Assembly (NCBI GenBank): GCA_028551475.1
Contig: CM052358.1
Coordinates: 14,243,938-14,307,937, forward strand
From: Casuarina equisetifolia
Taxonomy: Eukaryota > Streptophyta > Magnoliopsida > Fagales > Casuarinaceae
DNA: 64,000 bases
Reading direction: 5' to 3'
Below the pieces are notes generated by a model, which worked only from the letters and a program-made list of their open reading frames with translations, was not told the origin of the DNA and made no database searches. Shown here in pieces: positions 22,716 to 34,900 of the stretch (positions within the stretch are counted from its first letter, which is position 1; each line of letters opens with the position of its first letter). A program made the translations under genes and the position numbers.

Positions 22716-24193
22716 AAGCCTTACTAGCTTGCTTACAATAAAGAAGTCACGCCAGGCGGTCAGCACGACGCTGTATTAGGCGTGGTCTTCCACTCAATAA
22801 GTGTATGGTAGTTTTGATCGTTGGGTATTTTCCCGGTATTTTTACAGACTGCTTGATTTGGGCTAGGTTTGATGTTGCTTTATGACAAATGATTGTCGTA
22901 TACCAGTTGGATGTGTAGAAGATTTACTTGATATGTCGTGAATTATGTGAGGTTAAATTAAAGTTTAATACACACCAGAGCTCTATATAATTATCTTAGT
23001 GGACAAGTATCTAATTTAATTGTGGTCTCAGGTTTAATCTCAACAAAATAGAATAGTAAACCAATGATCAAGCGTAAATAAACAATAACAATCACACAAA
23101 GCAAAATATCCCTTTCACGTCCACAAGAATAAGCTAATCAAACCTCTAATAAGCTCTTCTAACCATTAATATACAAGAGTACCAAAGTGAATCAAATCCT
23201 AGATTTCCACCTGTATAAAGTAATATCGATATCTTTATCAATATTGCAATCACAATAATCATAAGTTGGAAATCAAGTGAAGAGAGCTTTAAAATCACGA
23301 TTTCTCAAAGCAAAAGGTAATCCTTATGTTGTGTCTCTTCAATCTCGGAAGAACTGGTTACCGAATGCGCTTCTCTTCATCACTATTTCAGCTCCCGTAT
23401 GAGTGGTTTGAAATATCTACCGATGAGGATCTTGTCGCCTTTTACAGCAGCATAATCATTTTTCCTTCTGTACAACTCCGATCGCACCTCCTTTGATAGA
23501 GATTATAAATTCGGCCTTTTCCGAGAGGCGTGCCATCAGGGGCACTTTTGTTTCCCAATTTCTGGTCTACCTCTTTTTTTAGCTCTGCTCTTCTCTGTAG
23601 TTTCTCTGGGTCTACTGCAAAAGAGTGACTGAGCTCTAGGGAATGCGAGGATCTCGGCTTTACGGGGCTTGCATCTATGCTCCCGATTGCAACTTTTTCG
23701 CGGAGTATGTCAAGGACCCAGGTAGATTTTTATAAATCCTTTGGCTGCCACGAAATTCAAAAAATCATTTTTTTTACACAGATTGTTTTTGGTCTTGAGT
23801 ACTATGATGTAAAGATGCTCTCTCTGAATTTTAGAAAAATAAAAAGTAAAAAACTCAGTTACATATGATTTCAGTTGATTGATTCATTCAATTATAAAAT
23901 GGGTGTTGTAATCATTCGTTTTCCAGGAATTACGCTACGAGTGTTGGATATTTATCATGAATTCTTCATTTCGGTTGTTGGATTTGCATTGAAGTTATGA
24001 AGAATATTATTGTCAGAAATATCTCTAGAGTCATATAGATGTAATAGAAAGATCTTAAAGCTCTGTTCCATTTAACGGATATTTCTGTCTGGAAACTTTG
24101 ATAATTGATAATTGATAATTGATAATTAGATTGTAATATAGCACACTAAATTACCACTTGTTCCAAGACTTAAAGCACAAGGATTGTGTCCAA
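22716..24193. other. Intergenic region
   Basis: The first part is PAR1 3' UTR. No gene is supported in the rest. A 10-base unit (GATAATTGAT) is repeated about four times at 24096-24126, just before duplicated block B. Confidence 0.4.
24096..24126. repeat. Short tandem repeat, 10-bp unit
   Basis: Four consecutive copies of a TTGATAATTGATAA-type unit, lying about 70 bases before the start of copy B of the segmental duplication. Confidence 0.8.
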
Positions 24194-26287
24194 TTCTGGT
24201 CTTTGACTCCAAAATGTGGAATTATTTTGATGTCCATTATTATTTCGTTGCCATCTCATGCTTACATATTATCCGGCCCTCTTGGTGTTGCTTAGGTCTG
24301 TGCTCGATGAAACACTAGTTCACATCTCTTAGTTGTGAGAAATCTGGTCAAAATGTGAGGGTAGATGGAAATGACACAACATTTTCAATTCTGCCTTTTG
24401 TTGTCCCTTGGTGAAATTTTCAGCTGTTGATAGCCGTCCCTCTACATGTCATTTATAATGTTTTTTCTTTCTTTTTCCCTTCTTGTGTCTCCTTTCTTTG
24501 CATAGACTGAGGTCATTATGTTCCATTACTGATTTCTATCTTTGAAAGGTTAACTCTTGTAACAGTGTTTTCAATTTTATCTTTTTCTTGATTCAAAATC
24601 TTTATGTTGTAATGGGCTTTTAGAATCACCATCGGTACTTCTCTTTTGAAGTGTTTTAACTTTGGGGAAAACTCCATTGGTTGTTCTTTGATGATCACAT
24701 GTTTTTCTTTAATTTCAGTTCCCAGTTTCCATTTTTCCTATTAACACAGTACTCGAACTTACCTGCAGGTTAAGAAACACCAGACACCGTTATTGAAGGT
24801 TTGGGATTCTTTCACCTTTTCTTCTGTGATATTTTGGATTTCCTTTATCCTAAAAGTAGCATAATTTCTATCTTTAGGATTCCAGTTGGACCAGTAAACT
24901 TATAATGATTGTTGTTTATTGTGATATTGAGACAATGCTTTTGGATGGCCATTGAAATTGCAAGAGTCTTGACGTGTTGTTAAATTGCAATTACGCCATT
25001 CTCACTGTTTGTAAAGCTTGGACTCACTAAATGCAGTCCGTGTAGAACAGTTTAAAACGTACCAAGTAATGGCATGCTTCTCTGAAATTTTGTCTGTTTT
25101 GCAGTCATTTATTCTGGAGTATAACTTTCTTAAAAGATTTGGATGTGATAATTCTTTCTCCCAGTGCATGTTTTGGTACCTTCTGCCTATTATGTTGAAC
25201 CGCAGGGACAGTTTTGCAATGGATTTAACAGTATCATTCAGCGCATAGTGAATTTGATTTCTAGGTAAACAATGATGTATGCCTGCCTTTATTCTCAGCT
25301 CTTTTCTTTATTTCGTTGTTTTTCCTTTCTGAGTTCCTGTTGTCTCTTTTTGGCTTGCAATGCTTTGGGTGTTGTTGTTTGTTTGTATTGAGTACCAACT
25401 GGCCCATGCTATGTTCTAGGTTTGACTCACTATCTCCTCTTTTTATTTATTTCTTCTTTCTTAATAGTCATTCTAATGGAGTACTCACCCCATGCTATGT
25501 TACTACGTAGAAGATATTACGGCTTCTGATGTGTCATACTCTGCCATTATGGTTTTCTTGTGAGGCATGAATACGTGAAAAATTGAAAATGGAAATTGTT
25601 CATGCAATTTATGAATAAACTGGATTCATTTGAATGCTTTGTTCTTCTGGGAATTTGTAGTCTAGGGTCATTGATCCTGTTTTTGGTATGCTGTTTACAA
25701 GGAATCATTACAACTGCTTAACCTTTCCTTCCTGCATCTCTGGTTCTTTCACGGTTTCTGCTTGGAAAATGAGCTTTGATTAGAAAAAAGGAGAAGAAAA
25801 CACAGTTTTTCCTCTTCATGTTTTGATGCCTTTTGATTTGCGTGGAAAGAAATGAAACTGGAACATTGGATGTTTCAAACAATATATTAAAGAATTCTTG
25901 CAGAAAAATAATCCTTAGATCCTGGGAATGTGCCAAAAAAGGGGGGGAAAGAGAACAAAAAGAACTCAAGCGAGCATTGAGGTAATGGTTTCAGACTTAA
26001 CTTTATCCGCTGGACAGGCCTTACTTCCGTGTTTAAAGTTGTTAGAATATCGACTAACATGTGGCCAAATTGGTTCCATGGACATACATGGTTGTGGACA
26101 AGGGTGTGGCTTGCCTTGCATTGTCGTGTGGACACGTCTGCAATTGCTCCCTATTTTCTTGTTTTCATCTACTTGCTCAAAATATCATATCGGCTTTGAT
26201 CATGCACACCCTTATATATTCTGGTTGCAGGTGAAGGCATACGCAGACAACTTCAAGTGGAAGGGCCCTCCAAAAACTGAAGATTGA
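24194..26287 (+). pseudogene. NDUFS4 3' partial copy (exons 4 and 5 only)
   Basis: The exon 4 copy (24769-24798) and exon 5 copy (26231-26287) keep intact coding sequence and splice sites, and exon 5 ends with the same TGA. Exons 1-3 are absent, because the duplication starts inside intron 3. No promoter or start is attached, so it is a truncated pseudogene. One difference in exon 4 is silent (AAG to AAA). It could be transcribed only by readthrough or a cryptic promoter. Confidence 0.9.
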
Positions 26288-27039
26288 TACATGTCACTGA
26301 TCCTTTTGCCCGGCTCTGTCATAAAGCCAATGAGCGTGCCTTGCAGTTCTATTTGTAGCACAATTTTTCTTGAAAAGTCATTTGTCCTAAATGGATTTCC
26401 TGGTGTCAGTAAATGGGAGTTATGATTCAATTCTCTTTTGTAAAATTAGCACATTTTAAGTGCATCTCCGGGTGAATTGGTTGAACTTGCCTCCTTCCAA
26501 TATATTTAAAGGAGAATTCCTCATTGCACCAAAATCAAGCCCCTAATTTAAGTAAGTTTGTCGCCCAATATATTATTAATTCTTTCAGATAGCTCGATGC
26601 CTTGTGCTTCAATGTTTTCGGTTTTCTTTTGCGAGAGGTGATGCGCTGAGAAATGCAAAATCTAGAAAATGATTGGAAATTAGGAGAAAATACAACTCTA
26701 GGCATATCGCCAGGTCTTCCTATACATTGATGTGGCGCCCCAAAACACCATACAGAAATCTTGAACCAGTAGGTCAATAGGCTTCCGAAGTTTGCTCACC
26801 ACCACCACCATGTTTGACAGCCAAAAGAGACAATTACGATATGTATTCTACTAACAATTCCTCATCTTTGCTAAAGAATTATACCAACAACAAAAAATTA
26901 TCTAATGAGTGATTCATTTACTTATAATTACATCAAATGGTAAAACAAAAGAATATTATCCTATCTAACTTTATGGCTTTTGACATTCAACTATCACAAC
27001 TACATACTAACATACTAGTGATGTTTAATCTAAGGACTT

Positions 27040-28790
27040 CTAGTAGCATAATGCATAAATCAAATATTTTGAAAACTCTTCACCTGTACTATTTATAATG
27101 AATTTTGGTAAATCTCCAACGAAAGTAGTAAATTCTTCATTCTTCTTTTTGAGTTCTGCAACCTCCTTAGGATTTTTTTGTGATAGTTGACCATTGTTTG
27201 CTTTTTCCTCTAACTCTTCCATAAGTAATTGTAGAAACACCGAATCATGCTTTGAATCCTTTGTAATCTTGTTGTACTTGATTCGACATAATCCCCAATT
27301 TTGAAACTGCAATTACATTTAAAATATAGTTAACAACATAAAATTATAAATATAACATAATTTAAGTCTTAACAAAAAGAGATTAAGCAACAAAATTAAT
27401 TAATATTTAATAAACTTTACTATAACAAATATTAAAGAAGAAAATTATAGTTTAAGATGATCAATAGTATAAATACTTACTATATTTGAGGAAAGTCGAT
27501 ATTTATGCATAATCCAATCACTTTTTATTATTTGCTTTTAATTTTTTTGCCCATCTTTATATTCAAAAAATGTTAGAGTCTTGACATAACCTATGAGATG
27601 GCCATGCAAGTCTTTGATCGGTTTGTCTCCAGTATTGGCCTTCCACCAACCTCTATTTAGATCTCCTTGCAAATCCCTTCTAACTCGTCTTCTATTTCTA
27701 TTTTTTGAGGCTTGTTCTCTTTTTACAAAGAAATATCTTTCATTCGTTTTCATGAATAGAGGATTATCACCATCTGCAACAAAATCCAAAACCCATAACA
27801 ATTAATACAACATTCCAAAATCAAGAACAAAATATTAATTAATTCTTCTCAAAAAATTTCAAGGTTTGAGTTGTCCAAAGAAATTAAGAAAAGACTAAGT
27901 GGGCCAACTCAGAAGGGACATGCCATCGACCCAAGGCCTCAAATTTGTTGGATCTGGGCTCAAATTCAGTTTTTCCTTTTTTAGATTGATTAAAAATTGA
28001 AAAACCCTCCTCAAGAAATGGAAAAAGAATATAAACAGGAAAACAGGAAACCGAAAACACCTACAGAATGCAAGAAAGGAAGAGTAACCCAATGGGCATG
28101 CAAGAAAATCAATAAAAACACTACGGGCATGCAAGAAAACCAAGAAGAAGCAAGAAATCGTAGAAAAGAAAGAGACACACGGACAGGACAAGAAAATCGA
28201 AACACCTACAGATTGCAAGAAAGGAAGACTAACGCGCAATGGGCATTCAAGAAAACCAATAAAAAGGTAATGGGCATTCAAGAAAACCAAGAAAAACGCA
28301 AACGGCATAGGATAGGATGACGCCCAAGCGCAAGAAATCGAAAAAACAAAAGAAAGAAAAAGAAAGAAAGAGAAAACCTACGGAATGCAAGAAGAGAAGA
28401 CTAACGCAATGGTCATTCAAGAAAATCAACAAAAACGCAATGGGCATTCAAAAAAAAAACCAACAAAAACACTATGGGCATTCAAGAAAACCAAGACAAA
28501 CGCAACGGGCATTCAAGAAAACCAAGAAAAACATGCAAGAAAGCCAAGAAAAACGCAACCGCATCTTAGAAGCGAAATAAAACGAAGAAGAGACGAAAAA
28601 GATGCAAGAAAAGAAAATGAGGAAGAATCGTACGGTGGAGCAGCCATGGCTCGTGGGCGTAAACGTCGGTCTCAGTGATGAGGTCGGAGGAGAGAAACGC
28701 CCCATTCAGCTTCGGCCACAGGTAATGGCAGATCAAATCTTCGTCCGTGGGATTAAATTTGAACCCAGGGAGCACTTCCGACGGATTCAT
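27040..28790 (-). pseudogene. NAC-domain transcription factor gene, copy B, with one premature stop
   Basis: Exons on minus: 28634-28790, 27481-27773, 27040-27306. All junctions are GT-AG and keep phase. Subdomain A is present in exon 1 (FKFNPTDEDLICHYLWPKLN, then TDVYAHEPWLL). Exon 2 follows with YFFVKREQ, GWWKANTGDKPI, GHLIGYVKTLTFFEYKDG. An in-frame TAA at 27538-27540 follows, and after it the frame continues with SDWIMHKYRLSSN. Exon 3 has WGLCRIKYNK and a Glu/Lys-rich tail ending at 27040. Apart from the TAA the gene looks complete, at about 240 codons. It may be a recent pseudogene, or produce a truncated protein ending within the DNA-binding domain. Copy A shares the stop. Confidence 0.8.
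28035..28560. repeat. Intronic minisatellite, copy B
   Basis: Same array as at 18360-18880, with the GGGCATTCAAGAAAACCAA core, in intron 1 of the copy B NAC gene. A small indel near 28020-28050 distinguishes the two arrays; the rest is almost identical by eye. Confidence 0.8.
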
Positions 28791-29655
28791 GGTTGGTTGT
28801 GTGACAGAAAGTGTTGTGATGTTGGAGAAGACAGAATGAGTTTTGAGTTTTGATCTAAGGTGGTCAGAACGAGTCTTGTGTATGGTCTTAGGCGGTGGAT
28901 TTATATACTGCCCATTATGGATGCACATGTAGTGGAGGATGTAGTGGAGGGATGCACATGTAGTGGAAAACGACACCCACAGTTTACCGTTAAAACGATG
29001 CCGTTTTTATTTTCACAAAAAGGTCCTCCAAATTGAACGATGCCGCTTTTATTTACAAAAAAGGACCTGCCAATTAAACCAAGCCATTTTTGTTTACAAA
29101 ACGGCCCTACGAAATTATATATTTGCAATGGGTGTCTAAAATTAAAGTTAATATTGGGCTCCCAACAAAGCTTTTTTATTTATTTATTTTTTTTATCTAA
29201 TCCTATTTACATGTTTTGCACTTGAAATCCCACACATGAAGCCCGATCAATGAGATTGTTGTTTGCCTGTGAATGAACTTTACTTGATTGGGGGCAAATT
29301 CATGGACTTTTTTCTTCTGCACTTACATTCCAACCTTTGTTTGTCATTGATGTATTCGTGATGTATAATATAAGCCTCCAAAAATAAGTCAGCAGTCTAG
29401 CCAAAAGAACGAAAGAAGCAAATTTTCTTTAAAATGGTTTAATAATTGAATGTGAAATAAGAACATTGTTGATTATGTTTTGATGCTATGTAATAAAATA
29501 AGATAAGGTGTAAAAGAGATGATAACTAGGTTGATTTTGTTTTGGTACTACGAAAAAAAAAAGATAAAGTATAAAAGTGGTGAAAAATAAGGAGAAAGCA
29601 CAAAGAAAAATAAGTACAAAGAACTAATTATTTGATTTCTTATTTTTTTAGATAT

Positions 29656-31979
29656 TTGTCTTAGTGATATACATTTTTTTTACATAGTCTAATTAAATGT
29701 ATTTCTTTTAATAGTTTTAATTTAATTAGATGATTTTTTTAGGCATACACCCAAACTCACATATTAGATGTTGGACCTATGATAAAAAGGTTTGAAACAA
29801 TATTTATTTTTAATTGAACTAAGTGCTTGTTGAGAATAAATTGTAATTGTTATGTAGACTTTTTTTTAGTTGAATGTCTCTTAATTATAAAATCAATTTG
29901 CATTAAATCTTAAGCACTTCTATAAATTAATTTTTATGAAGTCTTTAATCTTTCTTTTTGCTTCCCAAATTTCCAAACCGGTTTCTTGGTTGAGGCACTT
30001 TGGCCTAATGGTTGGCCAAAGTAGCATGGGACCTCTTAGCCTAACGTTCACTCTTGGATGTGTGAATGGATATGTGTGTAGGAAAAGAAAAATAAGGTTT
30101 TTGCAGTTTGTAGTCATTATAAAATGATGTTTGTCCCCATTATTGTTCCATCACCGCAATGTTGCTCCAAATTGGCATGGTTCTCAAATGTGGAGTCCCA
30201 ATTTCATCAAGTAAATGCATAATTTACTTGCCGATTTTTAAGTGCTGGAGTAGATCCTAAAGAGATTCCACTTTCTTATGATCTTTTTTCGTATCAAGAT
30301 CTTTTGCCTCAACTTTATCCAAGTTTTGTTGAAGGAGCAACCGTATTTTCAACTTAAATTGGTAACAATATATGAAATTTCTTACTTTTTGCAGATGATT
30401 AGATCTAATAATTGGAGTCTATTGCTAACCGATATTGCACACTACTTAAGTATTGGAATTCTTTTCCTGATAGTGGGTCATATGTATAGGACCAATTAGG
30501 GCATTGGTCATGGTATAAAAGAAATTTTAGAGGCTCGTAAACATCCATTTACAGGCAGGCCATAGAAGAGTATACGAGATTCTAACAATGTCATGGCATG
30601 CACAATTATTTATCAACTTAGTCATGTCAAGCTCGTTAACCAAACCATTTTTGTCATTGGATCCACACGTCCTCACGTATGAAGAAGGAAAAACATGGGG
30701 CAGCACGGTATAACAGTCCTGTCAGTGAGGCACGGTTTGCTATGCATGTGTTTGCTATGAGTGGTTTCGAATTTATAAGCGTTGTGTTGGTATATTTTTA
30801 CGTGTTCACAGTTTTGGTTTGTATATTCGTAATGATCTAATGAGTGCTTTTTGGCATCTCCAAGATATGTTTTGAGATACGCTATACAATTACAACCTAT
30901 CTTTGCTCAATGAATACAAAACACTCGTAGTTTAACATCCCGTGCAATAGCCCCTGATGCAAAACAAGTACTAGTTTGACTCGAGGAGGTGTTGATTTAG
31001 TGGCAGTGGGCGGAAAAGTGACTGCAAATATTTTGGTTCATCACATTTATTGCATTTAAATTCATGTGACTTTATTAATATTCCCAAAAGGTGTCCTATT
31101 TTCTCTTAGCTTGAACTTGATCCCGATAAAGCAAATCTTGGTTTTCGTTGCTCTTGTAATGGAGGTGGAAGGGCGGGTACATGGCAAGTATCCCCTTGAT
31201 CATGTGTTTTTACGGACTATTCTGGATGTACAATGTCATTTCGGTAGTTGGAAAATGCAGTCAGAGATTTGGGATACTGTAAGTAATCAATGGGCAGTAA
31301 CTCTTACCTGTGATTACTTATGAGCATAGGTATCCCATGTAATTCAGTCTTATAGCTCTTCATTATTTGCGTATGGCCTTTTAGTTTAATGTTTCTGTCC
31401 AACAATACAACAATCTTCTGTTTCGCTAGCAGACGGAATAGGTAATAACTTCTTAAAAACTTGAAAAGTTTTGATCTTTGTATAATATTTTGTTTAGGGA
31501 CCGATAGTTATGATGAAATTATTATAAAAGCAAAATGATAATTTTACTAGTTAAAGTTTCTTTCAAGTTATTTATGAGTTTTAAGAAATTGATATCTATC
31601 ATCTTATTTGGTATTAGTAACCCGAAAACAGAGAACCCCGTAATAAGCAATTCTTCAAGGGCTCTTGATGTATGAAAGTTTTGAAGTAATAAGAAAATTG
31701 TTATCTTGTACATGTTGAAAACTTAACCAGCTCGAAAGAGGATATATATTTAGACGACTTCCAAGCATCAACAGATGGCAGGTTGTAATACTCATAATAC
31801 AACAGAACTCGAACTCCAGCATTCCCATGCTGCAATACCCCAACGCAACCCGCAACTAGATTATATACTTCAAGGGGATAGTGGACAAAGCAAGTGACAC
31901 GGGAAACTCCAAAAGTCTAATACAGCTATATGTGAAGGCTACTATATTCTATCTGTTCTTGATCTATTAACTTTCCAAG
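29656..31979. other. Intergenic region
   Basis: AT-rich. Apart from the SINE-like element near 29985 I see no gene. A frame at 31066-31323 is open for 85 codons but resembles nothing I know. Confidence 0.4.
29985..30095 (+). mobile_element. Possible SINE-like element
   Basis: It has a box A-like TTTGGCCTAATGGTTGG, a later GTTCACTCTTGGATG that loosely fits box B, and an end of TGTGTGTAGGAAAAGAAAAA. The layout is like the element at 5833-5945, but the middle differs. Weak support. Confidence 0.3.
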
Positions 31980-34900
31980 CTATGGCATTGCAATTCCATA
32001 GACAGCCCTGTCAACAGTAATTCCACTTGTATCAGGTCGGAGGTTCTTAATATAATACTTAGATTTACGGGATGGATTTATCTTTCCCCTCTTCTTCTCT
32101 GGTATTGATTCAATTGAACATTCAGAGAAGCCACGCCTCACAAACCTGTAAAACAAAACATTCATATCATTAGTCAAAACGTGGGCATTTTTCCCAATCT
32201 CAGAACTTAAGTAATGACGACAAACAGAGAACTAACATAAACTTATTTCTACATGAAGGTTGGGCCAGCCAAAAAGATGAAATCTTCTAATTCTCTCCTC
32301 CCATGCAATGAAATGCATGATTCTGTGCAAAAGGATGCAGTTGTAACATGCTATAATCGGGGCTCTACCTATGAAGTTTTCTAAGTGAGAAGAAACAACC
32401 CCTTACTTAGAGCAACATTCCACAAAAAATAGTACATTAAAAACCTACATTTTTGTAAAATCAAATATAGTAGCAGAAAACAAAGAGAATTTGGATATAA
32501 CATCACAGCGACAAACCTAAGTTTTAAAATTCCATGCGAGATCAATTGGATGAATCAATTTTAAAGTTAGAAAAACTCTGCAGGAGGAATGGAATAGATC
32601 CTATAAGAATAGGAACAAAAATAGTTCTTAAGCATTAAAAATTTTGAGCACTTTACTATAACCACAGCAAGATATAAAATACAATTAGCATGCATCAACT
32701 GGATTTATTTCAAGCCGCAGGAGGTTGCAAATACCAGTCTGCAGTTCGTGTGGTAAGTAGGAAAATCCTATCCAATCCAAGAGAAGAAGCCTTCTTCTCA
32801 ATGTAATCTGCAGACATTTACGATTCAGTTAAGCAGTGGAGAGAAAAAAAATTTATCACAGGCAGCAAAACTGGTAATTTTCAGAAGAAGAACAAAAAAA
32901 GAAAAAAGAAAAAAGAAAAAAAAAGACCTACCAGGTTTTGAGCCAAAATCACAATCTTTAGAACGTTATGAAGGTCCTAGAGATCTTGTAAAGAGAAAGA
33001 CTGCACTATTTCTATTATTGTAACTCCTCCAACTTGTATTATGTCCCCTTCAGTTTCTATTAATAATGACCATGGACCACCAAATATAAGAACACAAACA
33101 ACACTAATTTGTCCCATTTTATTGGTGCAGTCAGATGTTTTTGGAGCACTGTCAAACAGGGATATTAAAATCATACCAAGTAATTTGTCCCCCTGTCCTT
33201 GCCCACGGCATTCAGGAGAAACTGCAAGAGCAGCTACCTCACCACACTTCTCCTCAAAGAAAGGAAAAAGGGCAGCACAAGCAGTGATCTGGCCTTCTCT
33301 TTCCACAACAACGAATGAATCCAGTGCCTCAAGAAGCTATTGACACAAAAAGCGTGAAACACGTAAAAAGCAGTCCCAGTTCAGGTGAACGTGTAACAAA
33401 TCATGGGCCAGTTTTGTGGTATTAACATCAATAAGCACATTAGCAGAAAGTTAATCAGACATGCTGACTAGAAATATGAAAAAGCAAGGGGGCAAACCTC
33501 TTGTTCAGACCGGTGAACCAATATGCCAAATTCTTCCAGAGGTAGTAAGATTTGTCTTATCCTAGAGATATCTGAGAACGTAGCCATCCGAGTTCCTTCA
33601 TAAAGGTCACTAACAGAATTGAAAGGAGAAGTTATGAGAATGGTTTCGAGAGCAGCTTAATCAGGTATAAATTAGCACCATGACAACATCATTCTAACGT
33701 CCAAAAACCAGGCTCAAAATTTAGGAGCAGATTCATGCCATTTGAAGTGCAACTTCGCAAAAAGAAAACAATTTTCAGGAAAATATATTTCAGAACAACA
33801 AATCTACCAGAACTATTCTAGTTAATCAGCCACATAGCAAACGGAACATGATATTCTTATCTCTTAATTTTCATTTTTCACACATTGGCATCAAAATAGT
33901 ACTCACAGAGATGAACCTCAATGCTTTGCTGTTTCAAGTACGCTACACTTGGGACTGAAACTGTAACACCATTACATAGCTTCCATGTGATCGTCAAATC
34001 AGGATAAGTTGTCAAAACATGACAAATGTAAGGAATTTCTAATTATAAAAGATGTGCCCCAAACAGTTTACTGAAACAGATTGAAAGGTAAACTCTGATC
34101 GTAAAAGAAAGTCATAAGGGAATGGCTCTACTCCGACTGACTATGGGCTAATCATCACTATGATGTGTTGGATTGAAGAAGGGTGGACTGGGAGGCTGAA
34201 AGAAAAGAGAAATGAAAAGGACCAAAATAGTAAAATAGGTAAACCAGGTTACTCTGAATAGCAAAACTTATCAACCTGCATTCCAGATGTCAACTCAGCA
34301 CAAAGGAAAAGGAAAATTATTGACGCAGCAGGTATGCAAGGAATGAAACAAAGGATGGATGCTGTCAAAGGAAAGTTATAAAACAAGTGAAAGGATTAGC
34401 AGTGCTAATAGAACAACATAGATGAAGTCCAAATTCACAATAAAGTGCCATGCAGTGACTCGTCAGAATGCCATACAAAAGTTCCCAACCAAGCAATGAT
34501 GAAGGAGATCTTGAGAAATGAAGATTATACATGAGACATGGGACATTACTATTGATATAGTGTAATGACATAAAAATAGATAGCAATAATGCATATCAAT
34601 TACAAGCACAAGCCTCCTAATCAGCACTGGACATTATGACAAATTTTGGAAAATTCAGTTTTTCAGAAGATTATAGTCATACCTAGCAACCATAGTCCCC
34701 ATGCCATCTCTTGTAAATAACTCCAACAATAGAACTCCGCCTTTGGTGCCATCTAACAAATGAACTCTTTGAACACCCCCCTGAAAATAAAGAAGAAAAT
34801 AATGTCAGAAAGTGCTGGCCTCTAACATAAAAGGCAGTTGAAACTTCAACCTATTAATACATCATGTGAAGATACTTTCTAGCACCTGAAAATTTGATGA

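Larger units (their letters stand above)
24194..29655. repeat. Segmental duplication, copy B
   Basis: Direct-orientation copy of 14491-20001, starting at the shared phrase TTCTGGTCTTTGACTCC. The two copies are separated by about 4.2 kb that contain the PAR1 gene and its fragment. They differ at scattered sites and small indels; I did not compute an identity. Confidence 0.92.
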
